A stretch of DNA of 64,000 nt from Scatophagus argus (taxonomy: Eukaryota; Chordata; Actinopteri; Scatophagidae): positions 7,928,501 through 7,992,500 of the forward strand of contig NC_058496.1 in assembly GCF_020382885.2 (NCBI RefSeq). The letters run 5' to 3'. A program made the position numbers and the translations under genes. Below, one piece after another: positions 1 to 11,859 of this stretch. The notes under the pieces were generated by a model. That model was not told the origin of the DNA. It ran no database searches and saw only the letters and a list, made by a program, of their open reading frames with translations. Positions within the stretch are counted from its first letter, which is position 1, and each line of letters starts with the position of its first letter.

Positions 1-393
1 TAGTTCAAATCCATTTTTTCCTCTTATGTGAGTTAGATTCTGGGCGATTTGTGCTGTTAACATTGCCATGAGGAAAAACAGATCTGTTCCTTTCAATTCT
101 GATTTTATTCACTTTCTTATGTGGTCTTACAGGTCTGTTTTTTTGCTGTGTGACTGTCAGAATTCATGTGAATTTTATGTAACTCACTTGCCTGAACTGA
201 GTGTCTTGCAAAAAGAGAGAGGTGCTGACAGATGAAGTTTGTGAATGTAGTGTGAATGTAGGAATCTGATTTATACTCTTTGACAGTTAGATAACATTTG
301 TAAGTTTCCAGTGAAAGAAGTTAAAGTGAACTTATGCCAGTGATTGACAACAGTCAACATGTTCTATTTTTTTTTGTTTGTTTGTTTTGGCAG

Positions 394-3300
394 ATCCGTA
401 CAGAGTTGGAACAACATATGAACTGTAACCTGAAAGAGTACAAAGAGTTCATTGACAACGAGATGCTGCTGATCCTGGGCCAGATGGACAAAGCCACTCT
501 CATCTTTGACCACGTCTACCTGGTGGGACAGCTGATATCTTTTGTTTCCTGTTGAAAAAACTGAGATTAAATTGTTCTCTTTTCATCAGAAAGGAAGACG
601 GCTTCCCTGTGAAATTATTGTTTTTGGATGAACAAAAAGCTTACAATGATTTAAAAATACACTGAGTCTAAACAGTGTTTCTCCTCATTTGTTTGTAGGG
701 ATCTGAATGGAATGCATCTAATTTGGAGGAGCTGCAAGGGACCGGGTGATTTATTTTACATTATAGAGGAACTGAGATAGCCAAATCAAAAACATTTTCA
801 TTATGATTTTAGCAAGAAGGAATGTTGTTGATGAGTTAACATTATCTTTCCTCCCCAGGGTGGGCTACATCCTTAATGTTACCAGGGAAATAGACAACTT
901 CTTCCCAGGCACATTCAGTTATCACAACATACGTGTCTACGATGAAGATGCCACTGACCTGCTGGCTCACTGGAATGACACATACAACTTCATTGTTAAA
1001 GCGAAGTGAGTCCTGACTGGAGCAGAAAACATGTTGTTCATGTTTGGATCAGCTGATGAAGATAATTCATCATCACAGATGACTCGCATGTCAAATCTCA
1101 TTTCACACATTTACTCAGTATTTGGAGGATCAGATTATTGCAGTTGATGTGTTTCATGTATAACAAGCTCTAACTTTATTTATTATATATATACATAAAA
1201 TATAGAATTAAGCAAGTACAAGTACAAGTATGTAGTGAAGCAGTATTTACTTAAGTAGTGCAGCAAATACAGTGCAATTGCAGAACCAGTTTCTCAGTCT
1301 GTTGCCTCAGAGTGTCTGATGGTCACAGGCAGAAACGACCTCCTGTGGTGTCTGTGGAGCATCGTAGTAGAACTCCTGTGCCTGACCAGGACGTTGTGGA
1401 GTGAGTGGGGGACATTGTCCACTATAGTGTGTAACTTAGACAGCACCCTCCTAGCTGCAAATGGCTTTGCTCACACCATGTGAAGTTGTCCACCGTAGCC
1501 CTGTACTCAGTCTCGTCACCCTTGTTGATACATCCAGCTATAGCCAATTCATCAGCTAACTTCTGAAGATGGCAAGAGTCTTCTTGGTAGTTGACGTCCG
1601 TGGTGTAGAGGGTGAAGAGGAGGGGAGAAAGGACAGTCTCCTGTGGGGCTCTAGTGTTGCTAACCACTCTGTCTGACACACCGTGTTACAGGTGCTCATA
1701 CTGTGGTTTTCCAGCCAGGTAGTCAACAATGGACAGATGGTGTTAAATGCACTGGAAAAGTCAAAAAACACCACCCTCACAGTGCTCGCTGGCTTGTCCA
1801 GGTATAGACACGATTTATCAAGTGGATGATGACATGCTCAACTAACAGTCGGGGCTGGTAGGCAAACTGGAGGGGGACCAGAAGTGGCCTAACCATAGGC
1901 CTTAGCTGCTCCAGAAAAAGTCTTTCCAGGGTCTTCATGATGTGGGAGTTCAGTGTCCATGAAGCCACGAGGACATGGCGTCTTTGCCACAGAAACAAGG
2001 CAGCTGATGTCTAATGCATACTCGTATTTCAACTGTTTTTATTAAGCATGAAAGTTCATTCTTGACCTTTAGAGGTAGTGGTTTTACAAGGAACTCTGTG
2101 AGGTCTGCTTACCAGGCTTTCCTGAAGCCCTTACCCCCTACCCCCAAAACCACTTACCATGAGCCTGAAGCTCCTCACTCAAGTCACTTCATAACAACTG
2201 AGTTATCTGCATGGCAACTGAACAACTGAGATGCAGTTGATGCAGATTTTTCTTTTTCTTTTTTTTCAGAATTTTTTTGTTTCAAACTATGTATTAGTGA
2301 TTACGTTTTAAATTCTCCTCCACAGAAAGAACCACTCCAAATGTCTAGTCCACTGCAAGATGGGTGTCAGTCGGTCTGCCTCCACTGTCATTGCTTACGC
2401 CATGAAAGAGTATGGCTGGTCGCTAGAGAAGGCGTACAACTTTGTCAAGCAAAAGAGAAGCATCACACGACCAAACCCAAGTTTCATGAGACAACTGGCC
2501 GAGTACGAGGGCATCCTGGATGCTAGGTACAATCCTGTGTATATATGTACAGTGTTGTTTTCTACATGTCTTTTCCCGGCTGACCTGTTGTCTTGACTTT
2601 TGCACACTGTATTTTTATATTTCCAGTAAACAGCGTCACAACAAGCTGTGGCATCCAGACGCAGACTGTGAGATGGCTGAGGGGCAGCAGGGACTTCAGT
2701 GTTGTGGAGGAGAGGAGGGAGGCCACCTGACTCCAGAGCCAGGGATGTCTCCCTGCTGTGAGGAGGTGCTGTCTGATAAGGGGGCAGCATGTCCCTCCCC
2801 ATGCAGGACTGTTTCACTGGAGATTGACCCTGCCTACAACAACTACTACTTCCGTCGGCTGTCTGACTCAGCGCTGGACAGTGAACCATCGACACCTGTG
2901 CGCGGTCCTCCTCTTCTAGGCATGGAAAAAGTCTTTATAGAAATTGAGGATGTGGAGAGGGATGCTCTGTTGGACGATGAGGCCTTTGATAGTCGTGAAG
3001 GACTGCCTCTCTCCCACTTTGGGGCTTCAGCAGCGGGAACTGCTGCCCAGACAAGCTCTCGGGGCCCTGAGCCCCTGGAGGAGCTTCGTCTAAGGCTGGA
3101 GTTCAGCACAGTGGAGGAGGAGGATGAGGAGGAGGTGCAGAAGGAGGAGGCAGAGATGGAGGTTCTAATGCAACCAGATGATGGAGGGGGTGGGGAAGCA
3201 GGTGGAGGAGAAGAAACAGAAAGTGTAGATACAGAGGGTAATGGGATGGACCTAGCTACCCTGAATGAAAACTCCAACAATAACAACCATTTGAGCACTC

Positions 3301-4524
3301 CACATAACCTTAATGTAAGTGTGAGTCATGTGGTTTAGCTGCCTGTTATTAATTTCATGAATCCACTTTAAAAAATAACCATATTCCGTCTTATATTTTT
3401 TTTTCTTTCCTCTTTTTATTTAGGTAAAGGCTTCCTCCTTCGCTCCTCCAGCTGATGCTTCTGCTTTGTCTTCTTGGGATTCAAAGTCCAAGCAGACAGA
3501 AGAATTTCCACCTCTGGTCTCCAAGCTTTGCCTTAACCCTAGTCCTCCTGAAGTCCCAAATGCTTCATTTCCATTGTCCCATACCTCTTCTGAAGGCTTC
3601 GCATCTTCAGTGGTACTGCTGCGCCGCTGTGGCTCTTTCTGTGATTGTGCCAACTGTGCTGCCTCCACACCCACAGCTCCACTCGACGGTGATGAGCAGC
3701 CAGTACCACTGTATTTACCAGAGCCAAAGGATGATGGTGATCTATTGGAAGTGAACACGGAGGGTCAGAAAAGTGAATCTGCAGCTTCCTCAGATGCCCT
3801 CCCTGAGCTGATGAGAATGGATCTGGGGGAAGAGAATTCTGTCGTGACTTGTTACATTGGCCAACAACAGGACACGCTTTTGCAGCTGCAGAGGTCCGGG
3901 CTGGTCCGCCGGCGTGCAGAGAGACTAGAGAGACTTTCAGGTTTATCCAAGGAGAGACTGCACTCTCCTTTGCACGCATGCCAAAGGTCCAAAAAGAGCC
4001 TCTCTCATGCTGAGGATGAAGAGGACTTTTCTGGCTTCTCCGGAGACTTCCCTAAATCTTCTACACCATGCCAAGTGCGGTTAGAGCCACTGGTGGTGCC
4101 ACTGACCAATGAAGCCTTGTTGGGGGTGGTGGGGTCTGGATTGCTCACACCCACTTCCTCACCTCATGGGTCAACCCTGACACGCAGCTCCAGCAGTGAC
4201 AGTCTGCGCAGCGTGAGAGGGAAACCTGGCCTTGTGCGTCAGAGGGCACAGGAGATCGAGACCCGCATGCGTCTGGCAGGCCTAACCGTGCCTTCCAAGC
4301 TGAAGAGGTCCAACTCGCTGGCCAAGTTGGGCAGCCTCAACTTTTCCTCGGAGGACCTGTGTTCGGCTTGCTCTTCGGATGCAGGAACACTGCTGCTCCT
4401 CTCTCTGTCCCCAGAGCCAAACTCTGGCCTGGAGTGGGACTCCCCCACCACCTCTGCTCTGCCCCCACCCTGCAAGGACCTGTACACTCCAGAGAGAGCA
4501 CTGTCAGGTGAGCCCAGAAGCTGA
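394..4524 (+). CDS. ssh1: Slingshot protein phosphatase 1, 3' part (last six exons)
   Basis: Slingshot phosphatases dephosphorylate and reactivate cofilin/ADF and so drive actin filament turnover. Exons read by splice sites and phase: 394-522, 699-745, 859-1005, 2326-2526, 2627-3314, 3424-4524 (2313 nt, 770 residues plus stop). The 5' exons lie left of the window. The first exon carries the DEK-C-like helical segment (IRTELEQHMN...ILGQMDKA). Exons 2-4 form the dual-specificity phosphatase domain with the signature HCKMGVSRSAS; the catalytic Cys codon is 2354-2356. The long last two exons are a Ser/Glu-rich tail ending in the family's conserved block (SVRGKPGLV, QEIETRMRLAGL, LKRSNSLAKLG), which contains RxxS-type serines like the 14-3-3 sites of mammalian SSH1. 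I choose ssh1 over ssh2/ssh3 from the tail and from the coro1c neighbour. The stop lies 17 nt beyond a donor-like CAG|GTGAGC at 4507, so an alternative 3' end is possible. Confidence 0.93.
1290..2010 (-). mobile_element. Decayed LINE (non-LTR) reverse transcriptase fragment, antisense in ssh1 intron
   Basis: Minus-strand frames contain recognisable reverse transcriptase pieces in order: a segment with LERLFLEQLRP and PLQFAYQPR, then VVFFDFSSAFNTI, then SDRVVSNTRAPQETVLSPLLF and CHLQKLADELAIAGC. The pieces sit in different frames, and a stretch is missing between FNTI and the SDRVV block. It is therefore a frame-shifted, internally deleted and non-functional copy. The fish L2/Rex-like class fits best, but the family assignment is from memory. 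The 3' coding end runs to about 1290. It lies in the intron between ssh1 exons 859-1005 and 2326-2526. Confidence 0.8.
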
Positions 4525-4545
4525 CGCATCAAAGCAGAGGTTTTA

Positions 4546-4584
<39 letters not shown>

Positions 4585-6015
4585 TATATGGAGGGATGAG
4601 TCATACAAAAAAAGAAAAACAAAAGAAACAATGCCAACTGTTGTTATAAGGATTGTACACTGTCCTTTGCCACATTGTTTCTCAAACTGCTGTTCACAGT
4701 GATGAAAGTCATATTGCTGTATCTGACAAATGTGTAAAGCCATCAGTTCACCTCTAACTTGGTTTGATTCATGGATGAACAAGTGCCTTACCTATGAGAC
4801 CAGAGGCACAGAGCTGTGTGTTTGACTGCAGGATGAGATGGTAATAGATGCTCTATAACCTTTAACTTCACAGTACCTGATATGTACCAAATTATGGTAT
4901 CCGTTGGCACTTAGATGAATTTTACCTGTCTGGTACAAAGTGGTAGCCCACATTGATTGATGAACTTGAGTTCCTCATTGAAGCTTGATGGAAAGCAAAG
5001 TGTTAATAAATGTAATTGTTTACCGCACAGTCTTGTTTTAGATGGTAGAGGGTTGTAAAATTAATGGTTACCTCATGTTGCATTCATGGAGCTCAATCCA
5101 GTTCATTTGCTGAAGTGAGGAAATCAGTCTTGAACTCATTTTAATGCAGATGTGTGTGTGTGTTAATGCATTAATGCGTAACAATATGTGAGTCTGTGAA
5201 TGAGTGAATGGGATGAAAGAGAAGAGAAAAGGTTTTGACTTTGTTTCACCGGAGGCTTGCTCACTGTTTTCAACAAACAGAACAAAAAGATTTCTGAGTT
5301 TGTTGTTCCTTTGCACTGTTTTTTAATTGAGTGAATACTGGTACATAGCAAGCTATCTTCCAAAATAACATTAGAATAATGTTATCGACCTCATCATTCC
5401 CTACATTGTCCTTGGGAGAGCAGAGTGAGGAGTCACACTGCATGGCTTGAAATCACAAAATGCCCAATGTGGCAGTCGAATCATATAATTTATATGAAGG
5501 TTTTTCCCATGCTAAAGTTATCTGCTTGTCAGGAAATGAATGCAAAACATTAAACATCTACATCCAAACTTTCTTTATGTTAAATTAGCTCATCCTCGTG
5601 CTTTTTTGCAATGTGAAAGACCAAAGTTCTTTGGCTGTTGGAAAATTGGAAACACCATTGAAGCTGTACTAAATATGTGAACCGTAATGTCAATCATGTA
5701 TGTATTTTAAATGCTGTCACATCTTTTTTGCACCTTTTTGGGAGAAACGAAAAGAGACTCAGTCAAGTCATCGGGCTCATAGCTGTTCTGCTCATATCAT
5801 CAGTGAGTCCGAAAGCTTTTGTCACAATGACGTGGCAACGATCACAATAGGTTACTTCACAGTTTTGTAACCATTTTCTTTTTATATTTAAGTATGCAGT
5901 AACTTTTGTACTGTACATTGCTGTAGTTTGAATGCATCTTGCACTTTTTACGTTGTTCAGAATAATCTACTGTATGTTGTCATGATGGAAATAAACATTT
6001 CTTTTACATATTATG
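4525..6015 (+). other. ssh1: ssh1 3' untranslated region with polyadenylation signal
   Basis: No coding potential follows the ssh1 stop at 4524. An AATAAA signal lies at 5990-5995, giving a 3'UTR of about 1.5 kb. A TA-dinucleotide tract begins about 20 nt after the stop. The exact cleavage site is not visible. Confidence 0.6.
4545..4589. repeat. (TA)n microsatellite
   Basis: Nearly pure TA dinucleotides with one G interruption, in the ssh1 3'UTR just after the stop codon. Likely length-polymorphic. Confidence 0.95.
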
Positions 6016-7113
6016 CCATAGATGTGTTCTTTTTCTTGTCAACAGAGTTCATTCAAAACCAATAGTATCAGGAAAACAGAGATGGGATTATATACTGTGT
6101 TGTGGATGCTGTGTGGCCTTACTGAATGGAGAAATGAATCACAGGCATAAGTAAATATCTGCGCAGTGACTCAACTGTGATGTGTCTGCATCCTGAAATT
6201 ACATCATTATGCCCCCATCTGTATGCTTTGGCAGGAGAACAATTTTCTAACAGCCAGGTTATATAACATTTGGCTCCCCATGGCTGTTTGCATGACATCA
6301 GTGAATTACTTGGGTTACATGCTCTTGTTCCTCCTATGTGACTGTGTGTGTCTGTATAATGAATGGTAGGCCATGTGTATAGTAAAGTATGTGGTGGTGG
6401 GGCATTGAGGTGATAAAGATGTTATTTATGTGTGAATTGACATTGGTGTAAAGCAGTTCAGCATCTGCGATTTTATGTTATAGTTACCCTGGCATTTCCA
6501 GAGATGTCAAACAGAAAGCTTATATTAACTACTGTAAACATTTAGGATTAAACAAGAGGGCTCATAAAACACCTCATCCTTGTGCCAAGAAGCCTGTGGA
6601 GTCCATCTTGAATTAATTATGACATTGAATTAGAGACAGATTGGCCTTTTGTTTTGATAGGATTGAGAGTGACCTGCAACTCTTTACAAACACAAACCAC
6701 TGACTGACAAGAACACGAGGGTTTCTAGTTGCACACATGTCAACACTGCCGCCTTCATCCTGCAGGGTGTGGGCTGCTCTCTTTCCCTTCTTCTGCTGGT
6801 GAATTCTTGGCCGCAGAACCGCCACTTTTGTTTTATTACCTGAGGACGTATCCTGTTTTGGACGTTACTGTAGAGACCAGGAGAAACAAAAGATAAAGGT
6901 CTGAGCTATTTTTCGGCTGATTTCCCACACTCATGGATGCATTCAGGTCTCTTACTATCTCCAACTTATCTTTACTAGCTTCCTGGAGGGAAGCAGTATC
7001 TGTGCAGCCCATGACACTGGTATGCAAACACTGTTGTTTAAGGGAGACAGAAAAAATCTAAATTACTTCACTCTTGTCTTCTCTTTATCTGTGCTTGTCA
7101 TTGGCTATAACAT
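6016..7113. other. Intergenic stretch between ssh1 and coro1c
   Basis: No open frame here has coding character or splice-compatible borders. The longest frames are about 70 codons on the minus strand and match nothing I recognise. Nothing else stands out. Confidence 0.6.
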
Positions 7114-7347
7114 CCATTTTTGGTGAAAAGGTGAAAAGATCACCACTTACTTGTATGTACCTAACACCTTCACCATGAAGCAAAATGCACACATGCAAAC
7201 AAAGAAACAGACATATTAAAGATAACTTCTCCGAGCTTTCTCAAGGCAGCAAGAAGCAAAGCTACAAGTTCCCCTGATTGTGTTAGTCAAATGTGCTGTG
7301 ACATCACATGGATGTAATATAAGGCTCCCATTGCTTGTGCATTTGAG
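7114..7347 (+). promoter_or_regulatory. coro1c: Candidate upstream TATA/CArG promoter of coro1c (long isoform)
   Basis: A consensus CArG box (CCATTTTTGG, 7114-7123), two E-boxes (CAAATG 7288-7293, CACATG 7305-7310) and a TATA-like box (TATAAGG, 7318-7324) lie upstream of a sequence ending in a perfect splice donor at 7434/7435. CArG boxes bind SRF, and E-boxes plus TATA are common in muscle-restricted promoters. Mammalian CORO1C is known to have a muscle isoform made from an alternative first exon, which would fit. This is inference from motifs only; transcription has not been seen. Confidence 0.45.
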
Positions 7348-7434
7348 GGAGGACTGAACATCACCAAACAACCAACAAAGAGCACTCTGTCAGTCTTGAG
7401 AAAGAGCGATCGACACTGCTACAACATCTAACTG
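7348..7434 (+). other. coro1c: Candidate non-coding first exon (5'UTR) of the long coro1c transcript
   Basis: The segment starts about 30 nt after the TATA-like box and ends at the donor CTG|GTAAGTG (GT at 7435-7436). It contains no ATG. The next good acceptor in the right place is TTTCTCGACAG ending at 9366, six nucleotides before the ATG of the large open reading frame. The start point is estimated from the TATA position. Confidence 0.45.
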
Positions 7435-9366
7435 GTAAGTGACAGCCTCAGTGTGTGATAAGGGATCAATATTATGTGCATGTCATTGGAAGAGTAGGGA
7501 GCCGTAGTGATCCAAGCCTGTGCCCAGCTTGTTTGGTTGTATCTGTCGGGGCAGATTAAATAAAAAACAACAAACGATAAGTTGCCTATTTTCCAGCGAC
7601 TTGTGAGAGGTTCCTGGTTCGTTGTTTTGAATTCCTGTATGTCTGAATATGTTGAGGCAGCAGAGCACATGGTGATCAAGTGATCAGCACTGGGCTTTCA
7701 GGGAGGATGAGACAGGATAATGGAGCAGTTGTTAACAGGGGCAGACTGCCTTAGGGGAAGGGGCTCCCCACACTGATTGATGCAGTAGGTGGAGGATAAT
7801 CAATGAATGCAAATTCCACTGAGTTCTACTATTTAACCTGAAGAGTTCACATGATCTGACAGAGGAGAAACTACGACTTTGTAACTTCTTTTTTACTGAG
7901 GTCCTCCCATATTTCTGCTCTCTTTCGCAATGTCAGCCACAAAACAACACATTTGTATCTCCTCACAAAGCTATGCCACCATTGTAGGGTGATAACATTA
8001 GCTCCGTTAGCCATGTGTCTGGCCTGTGTGCAGGCCTGTCAGATGATAAGACAACAGTAGTCATATGTTGTCACACAGACGAGGGATGAGGCCACAGACA
8101 GGAAACAGACTCATGGTCCAGGTCATTGTTCATTGTGCCTCACCATTTTCTCTGCTTACTGCTGCAGTTTGGTGGATAAAAATTCATTAAACAATCAGGT
8201 GATCTCATGGAGAAGTTTGTCTGTGCAACATGATAATGCAGGTTTTGCCTCATGTTCTGCTTTCTTGTTAGCAAGAACCGCTATTATTATGCCTTCTCCT
8301 ATGGGTATTACTAATACTAACATACTTTCTGACTACTAATCATCAGCAGCACAATAACCACCAACATCATGATAAGACCATGCAATGCAGGAAAACATTC
8401 ATGAGAGAATGTTAATTAAATACAAAACATCCAAAGCAAGATTAACATGGTACAGGGCATCTGTTCAATTTTCATATTATTCATTGGATTAAACACTGAG
8501 ATTAAGTTTTTTAAATATCCTCCTCTTATATGCAACATGTGGGAACACAAAAGACTGCACTGACTGGTTCCTAATCAATTAACTGGATCACATGAAACCA
8601 AATCAGGAAAGAAATTTGAAAAAAGTATGAGGAAAACAAGTTGAATTTCATCAGACTTTGTGAAGATTTCACACTAACAGAGAAGGATTAATCGGTTAGT
8701 CAGACTCAGTGTTCAAGTTGTTCTGCTGTGATGCTGATTATGCCAATAACACTCATCACAGGTTATAATTAACAACACAGTTATTCTAAGGATGAGGCTT
8801 TAAATCTTAAATTCAAATCATCCCTTCAATTTGTGTGAATGAGTGAAAATAGAACATAACATACAGTGTAAGAAGAAAATAATGCAGTACTGCAGTGTCA
8901 CTGAAGAGTTTAACACAAAGGACTAAAAATCTTGTGTGTATAATTTGACTTGAAACTGTGGACCTGGCAGATGCATAAATAACCCAACAGAGGGTATATT
9001 ATAGCAGTTAAAGTCATAAGATACTCCAATTCATGACTCCCATGAAAATAGCTCCTGTGTGACGATGAGTTGTTTGCTACATGCTACATGGTCTCATCCC
9101 AAGACTGAAACCATTTCTCATCTCTAGACAGTGATCCCAGGTGTCTGCTCCTCTTCTGTTTCAGCAGCCTCTAGATTTCAGTTTTATTTAAACTGGAAAT
9201 ATGAATGGAGACACTCAGAATAACCAATGCTGTGGTTGAGCACAGATCAAGCGTGGTCAGCAGGCAAAAGAAACTGCTTCTGGGCTGACATTCCTTCCTA
9301 ACACGTGGCATGATTTGGGAGGATCAGTGTTGTGTTGTGAGGTTAACACCATGTCTTTCTCGACAG
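7435..9366 (+). other. coro1c: Putative intron between the upstream exon and the large coding exon
   Basis: Bounded by GTAAGT at 7435 and a pyrimidine-rich acceptor ending AG at 9365-9366. The interior is AT-rich with no frame that looks coding on either strand. Confidence 0.4.
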
Positions 9367-9372
9367 ACCAGT

Positions 9373-11563
9373 ATGGGACAGAACCAGGATAAACTGGAGG
9401 AGGGGGAACAGGCCCTCAGTGAAGGATCAGAGGAGACAAAGCCAAGCCCCGATACTGGAGGCGCAGGCAGTCATACAGGTGATGTCATGGAGGGAGGAAA
9501 CTCCTGTGAGGAGGAAGCTGGTAACACCGGGGAACATTCAAGGGAGCCAGACGCTCAGGATCTGGATGGGATCCCCAGCCAGGAGCCAACAACACCTTCT
9601 AACGAGAAGCATATAAATTTGTGTCCGAGTCCTTTTGCTGTAAGGGAGGTGAGACAGGGAGGGGCTGCAGGAAAGGAGGGAGGAGGAGAAGGAGGCAGGA
9701 CCGCTCCGTTGGTTCCACAGGAGACACACGAGAACCGAAAGAGTGGTGCGAAGGCTGAAGAAAGAGCCGGCATATACAAGCTGTACAATCAAATCAAGAG
9801 AGAGGAGAAGACTGCTGAGGAGGGGCTTCACAAATCTTCAAGTATCAAGATGGAGAGAACCGTCCCACATGAGGAGATCCAAGATGGAAACCTCTTAGCT
9901 GGAGTTGCCCTTGAAAGGTATGGCCATGCTTTTTCTTCAGACAATGCAAAATCACTTGAAAACACAGTAGAGGACTCTGTGATGATGAAGATGAGCAGAT
10001 ATGGAGCTTGTGCAGAAAGTGAGTTTTTACCGTCTGTTCGTCAAGATCAGAATGATCTTGTCGTCATTGCTGATGTTGTGGATGGAGATATTCAACTCTG
10101 TGCAGAAACAGTGGGCCGCTTGAGTGAGAGGATGGGACCACCTACAGCTCAACCCCAACATCCTTTGAAAAACAGTGTGCAGAAAGAGTCTCTATCAGAC
10201 ATGAGTGACACCATTCACTGCAGACCTCCAGAAGAGAGAACAGAGAATAATACCAATGAGGAAACGTGTGAGCTGAAGCCAGTTTCGAAAGCCTACTCTT
10301 CAACAAAACCAAAGGTCGCTGACACCGATGATCAAACGGAGTCCGCGGGATCTTATCTACAAATGGACACAGCTGAAACAACCATAAATCAAAAGATAGA
10401 CTCATCAAATCCAGCCTCGCCCACTGAACCCAGTTCTATTTTGGAGAAGCTACTGCAGAGAAACAGAAAGCAGACAACCCCTGCTCTCTCAGATATAGAA
10501 GAAGTTGACATAAATGAAAAGGATACCTTGGATGTTACTGAAAAGAGGATCCTTGACAGTGCAGCAAGAGAGCCATCCACTGATACAATCAATCAGTCAG
10601 ATGTAAATACACCATTATCAGTACATGACATTAAGGGGTTGAAAGAGAAACTACCAAAAGAAAGCCTCGTAGCCAAAGATCATCACATCAAGGGCCCCGA
10701 CTTGAAACAGACAGATATGTCAGATGTACATTGTTTTCAGTCTGGAATAATTGGAAATACTACGAGTGAGACCTCACTCACAGTCTCACATTATCCCAGA
10801 GCTGATTGTCAGAGTTCAAAGAAGCCGGATATAGGCTCATGTAAAAACCAGTCCCCGGATAACTTACAATCAGCTGTTTCACATGAAAGAATGTCATGTG
10901 AAGTGAGTGGTGTGATCACTGAGGAATCTACACCTTCCTCATTGCCTGATACAAAGCCTCCACCCACAAAAAGTGATGGGCAAATAGCAGCCCCATGTCA
11001 TTTGCTTAGTGCTGAGAGGACAGATACTGCAAGACCACCTCAAGAAATGAAGAATGACAGCAAAAGCACAGCTGATTCAAAGTTATCTGGCTCTGCATGC
11101 TCAGACGCTCAATCTTTGAGAAGGAAGAAGGTGAAGGACTCCACTGAGAACACTACTGCACCACCCGTGGATGCTGGCTCTGTTTTGGTTGTAGCCGGAC
11201 CAGCTATATCAGAGGAGAGTCACCAAGTCAAGGCAGGGGTGAAGCAGGATCTTCACGTGACACTTCACACAGAAAATATTATGCCAGACCAAAGTGATAG
11301 AAATCTTGGCAGAGAGAGCGATGACAGTGTCTCAGAGAGAGAGAAATCTCAAAGCATTCCCAAATCTAGGCCTGTTTCAGAACTCATAAAGGAGACCATT
11401 CAACTGCATGAAAAGCTGCAGCACCAGGACCGACCAAAACCAGCTGAAGTTAAGTCTGATGAGCAGGCCCAGTCTGTAAAGGTGGCACAGATGAAGGCTG
11501 CTTTTGACTCAGCTCAGAAATCTCCAGACAAGGCAATTGAGAGGAAGCCATCAGTGAGAAAAG
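9373..11563 (+). CDS. coro1c: Giant alternative N-terminal coding exon of coronin 1C
   Basis: This is one uninterrupted frame. An ATG is possible at 9310, but 9373 (MGQNQDKLEEGEQ) is preferred: it has A at -3 and G at +4 and lies just after a splice acceptor. The frame runs 730 codons to the donor AAAAG|GTAAGG (GT 11564-11565), which leaves one base, G. The coro1c ATG exon begins with AT before its ATG, so joining gives G+AT = Asp and then the coronin Met in frame: VRK-D-MRRVV. The extension is rich in Glu, Ser, Lys and Asp, has no membrane segment or recognised domain, and looks disordered, except for a helical stretch near the end (SELIKETIQLHEKL, then SVKVAQMKAAFDSAQKSP). The predicted long protein is about 1204 residues. 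If the donor is not used, the frame stops at 11721 inside the intron (782 residues from 9373). I do not recognise homologues of the extension outside coronin 1C. Confidence 0.72.
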
Positions 11564-11859
11564 GTAAGGGTAAAATCTGGATTACTGATTATATAATAAT
11601 AGTTGAAACTGTGGATGGTGCAGAAAACACTGGGCATAACAGGATATCAGGTAAATTACTTAGTGAGTCATTTGGTTTCCAAAGACAGTTTCCCAATGAA
11701 GTCTGCTTTCCTGGTCCATGAAAATTTGGGTTGCCAAATTCACCACAAACACTTGCATCAACCCTCATCCACAAGACTGAAAGAGGACGAAGAAAAAATA
11801 GATTGGTGATGGAATACAGCTGTTCTCAAACGTCTGCATCACTCTGGATTTGGGAAATA

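Noticed and set aside
2395-3298. Long minus-strand frames opposite ssh1 exons
   Set aside because: Shadows of the Ser/Glu-rich ssh1 coding sequence on the other strand.
11603-11809. Small frames after the large coro1c exon
   Set aside because: They overlap the intron side of the donor at 11564 and have no coding character.
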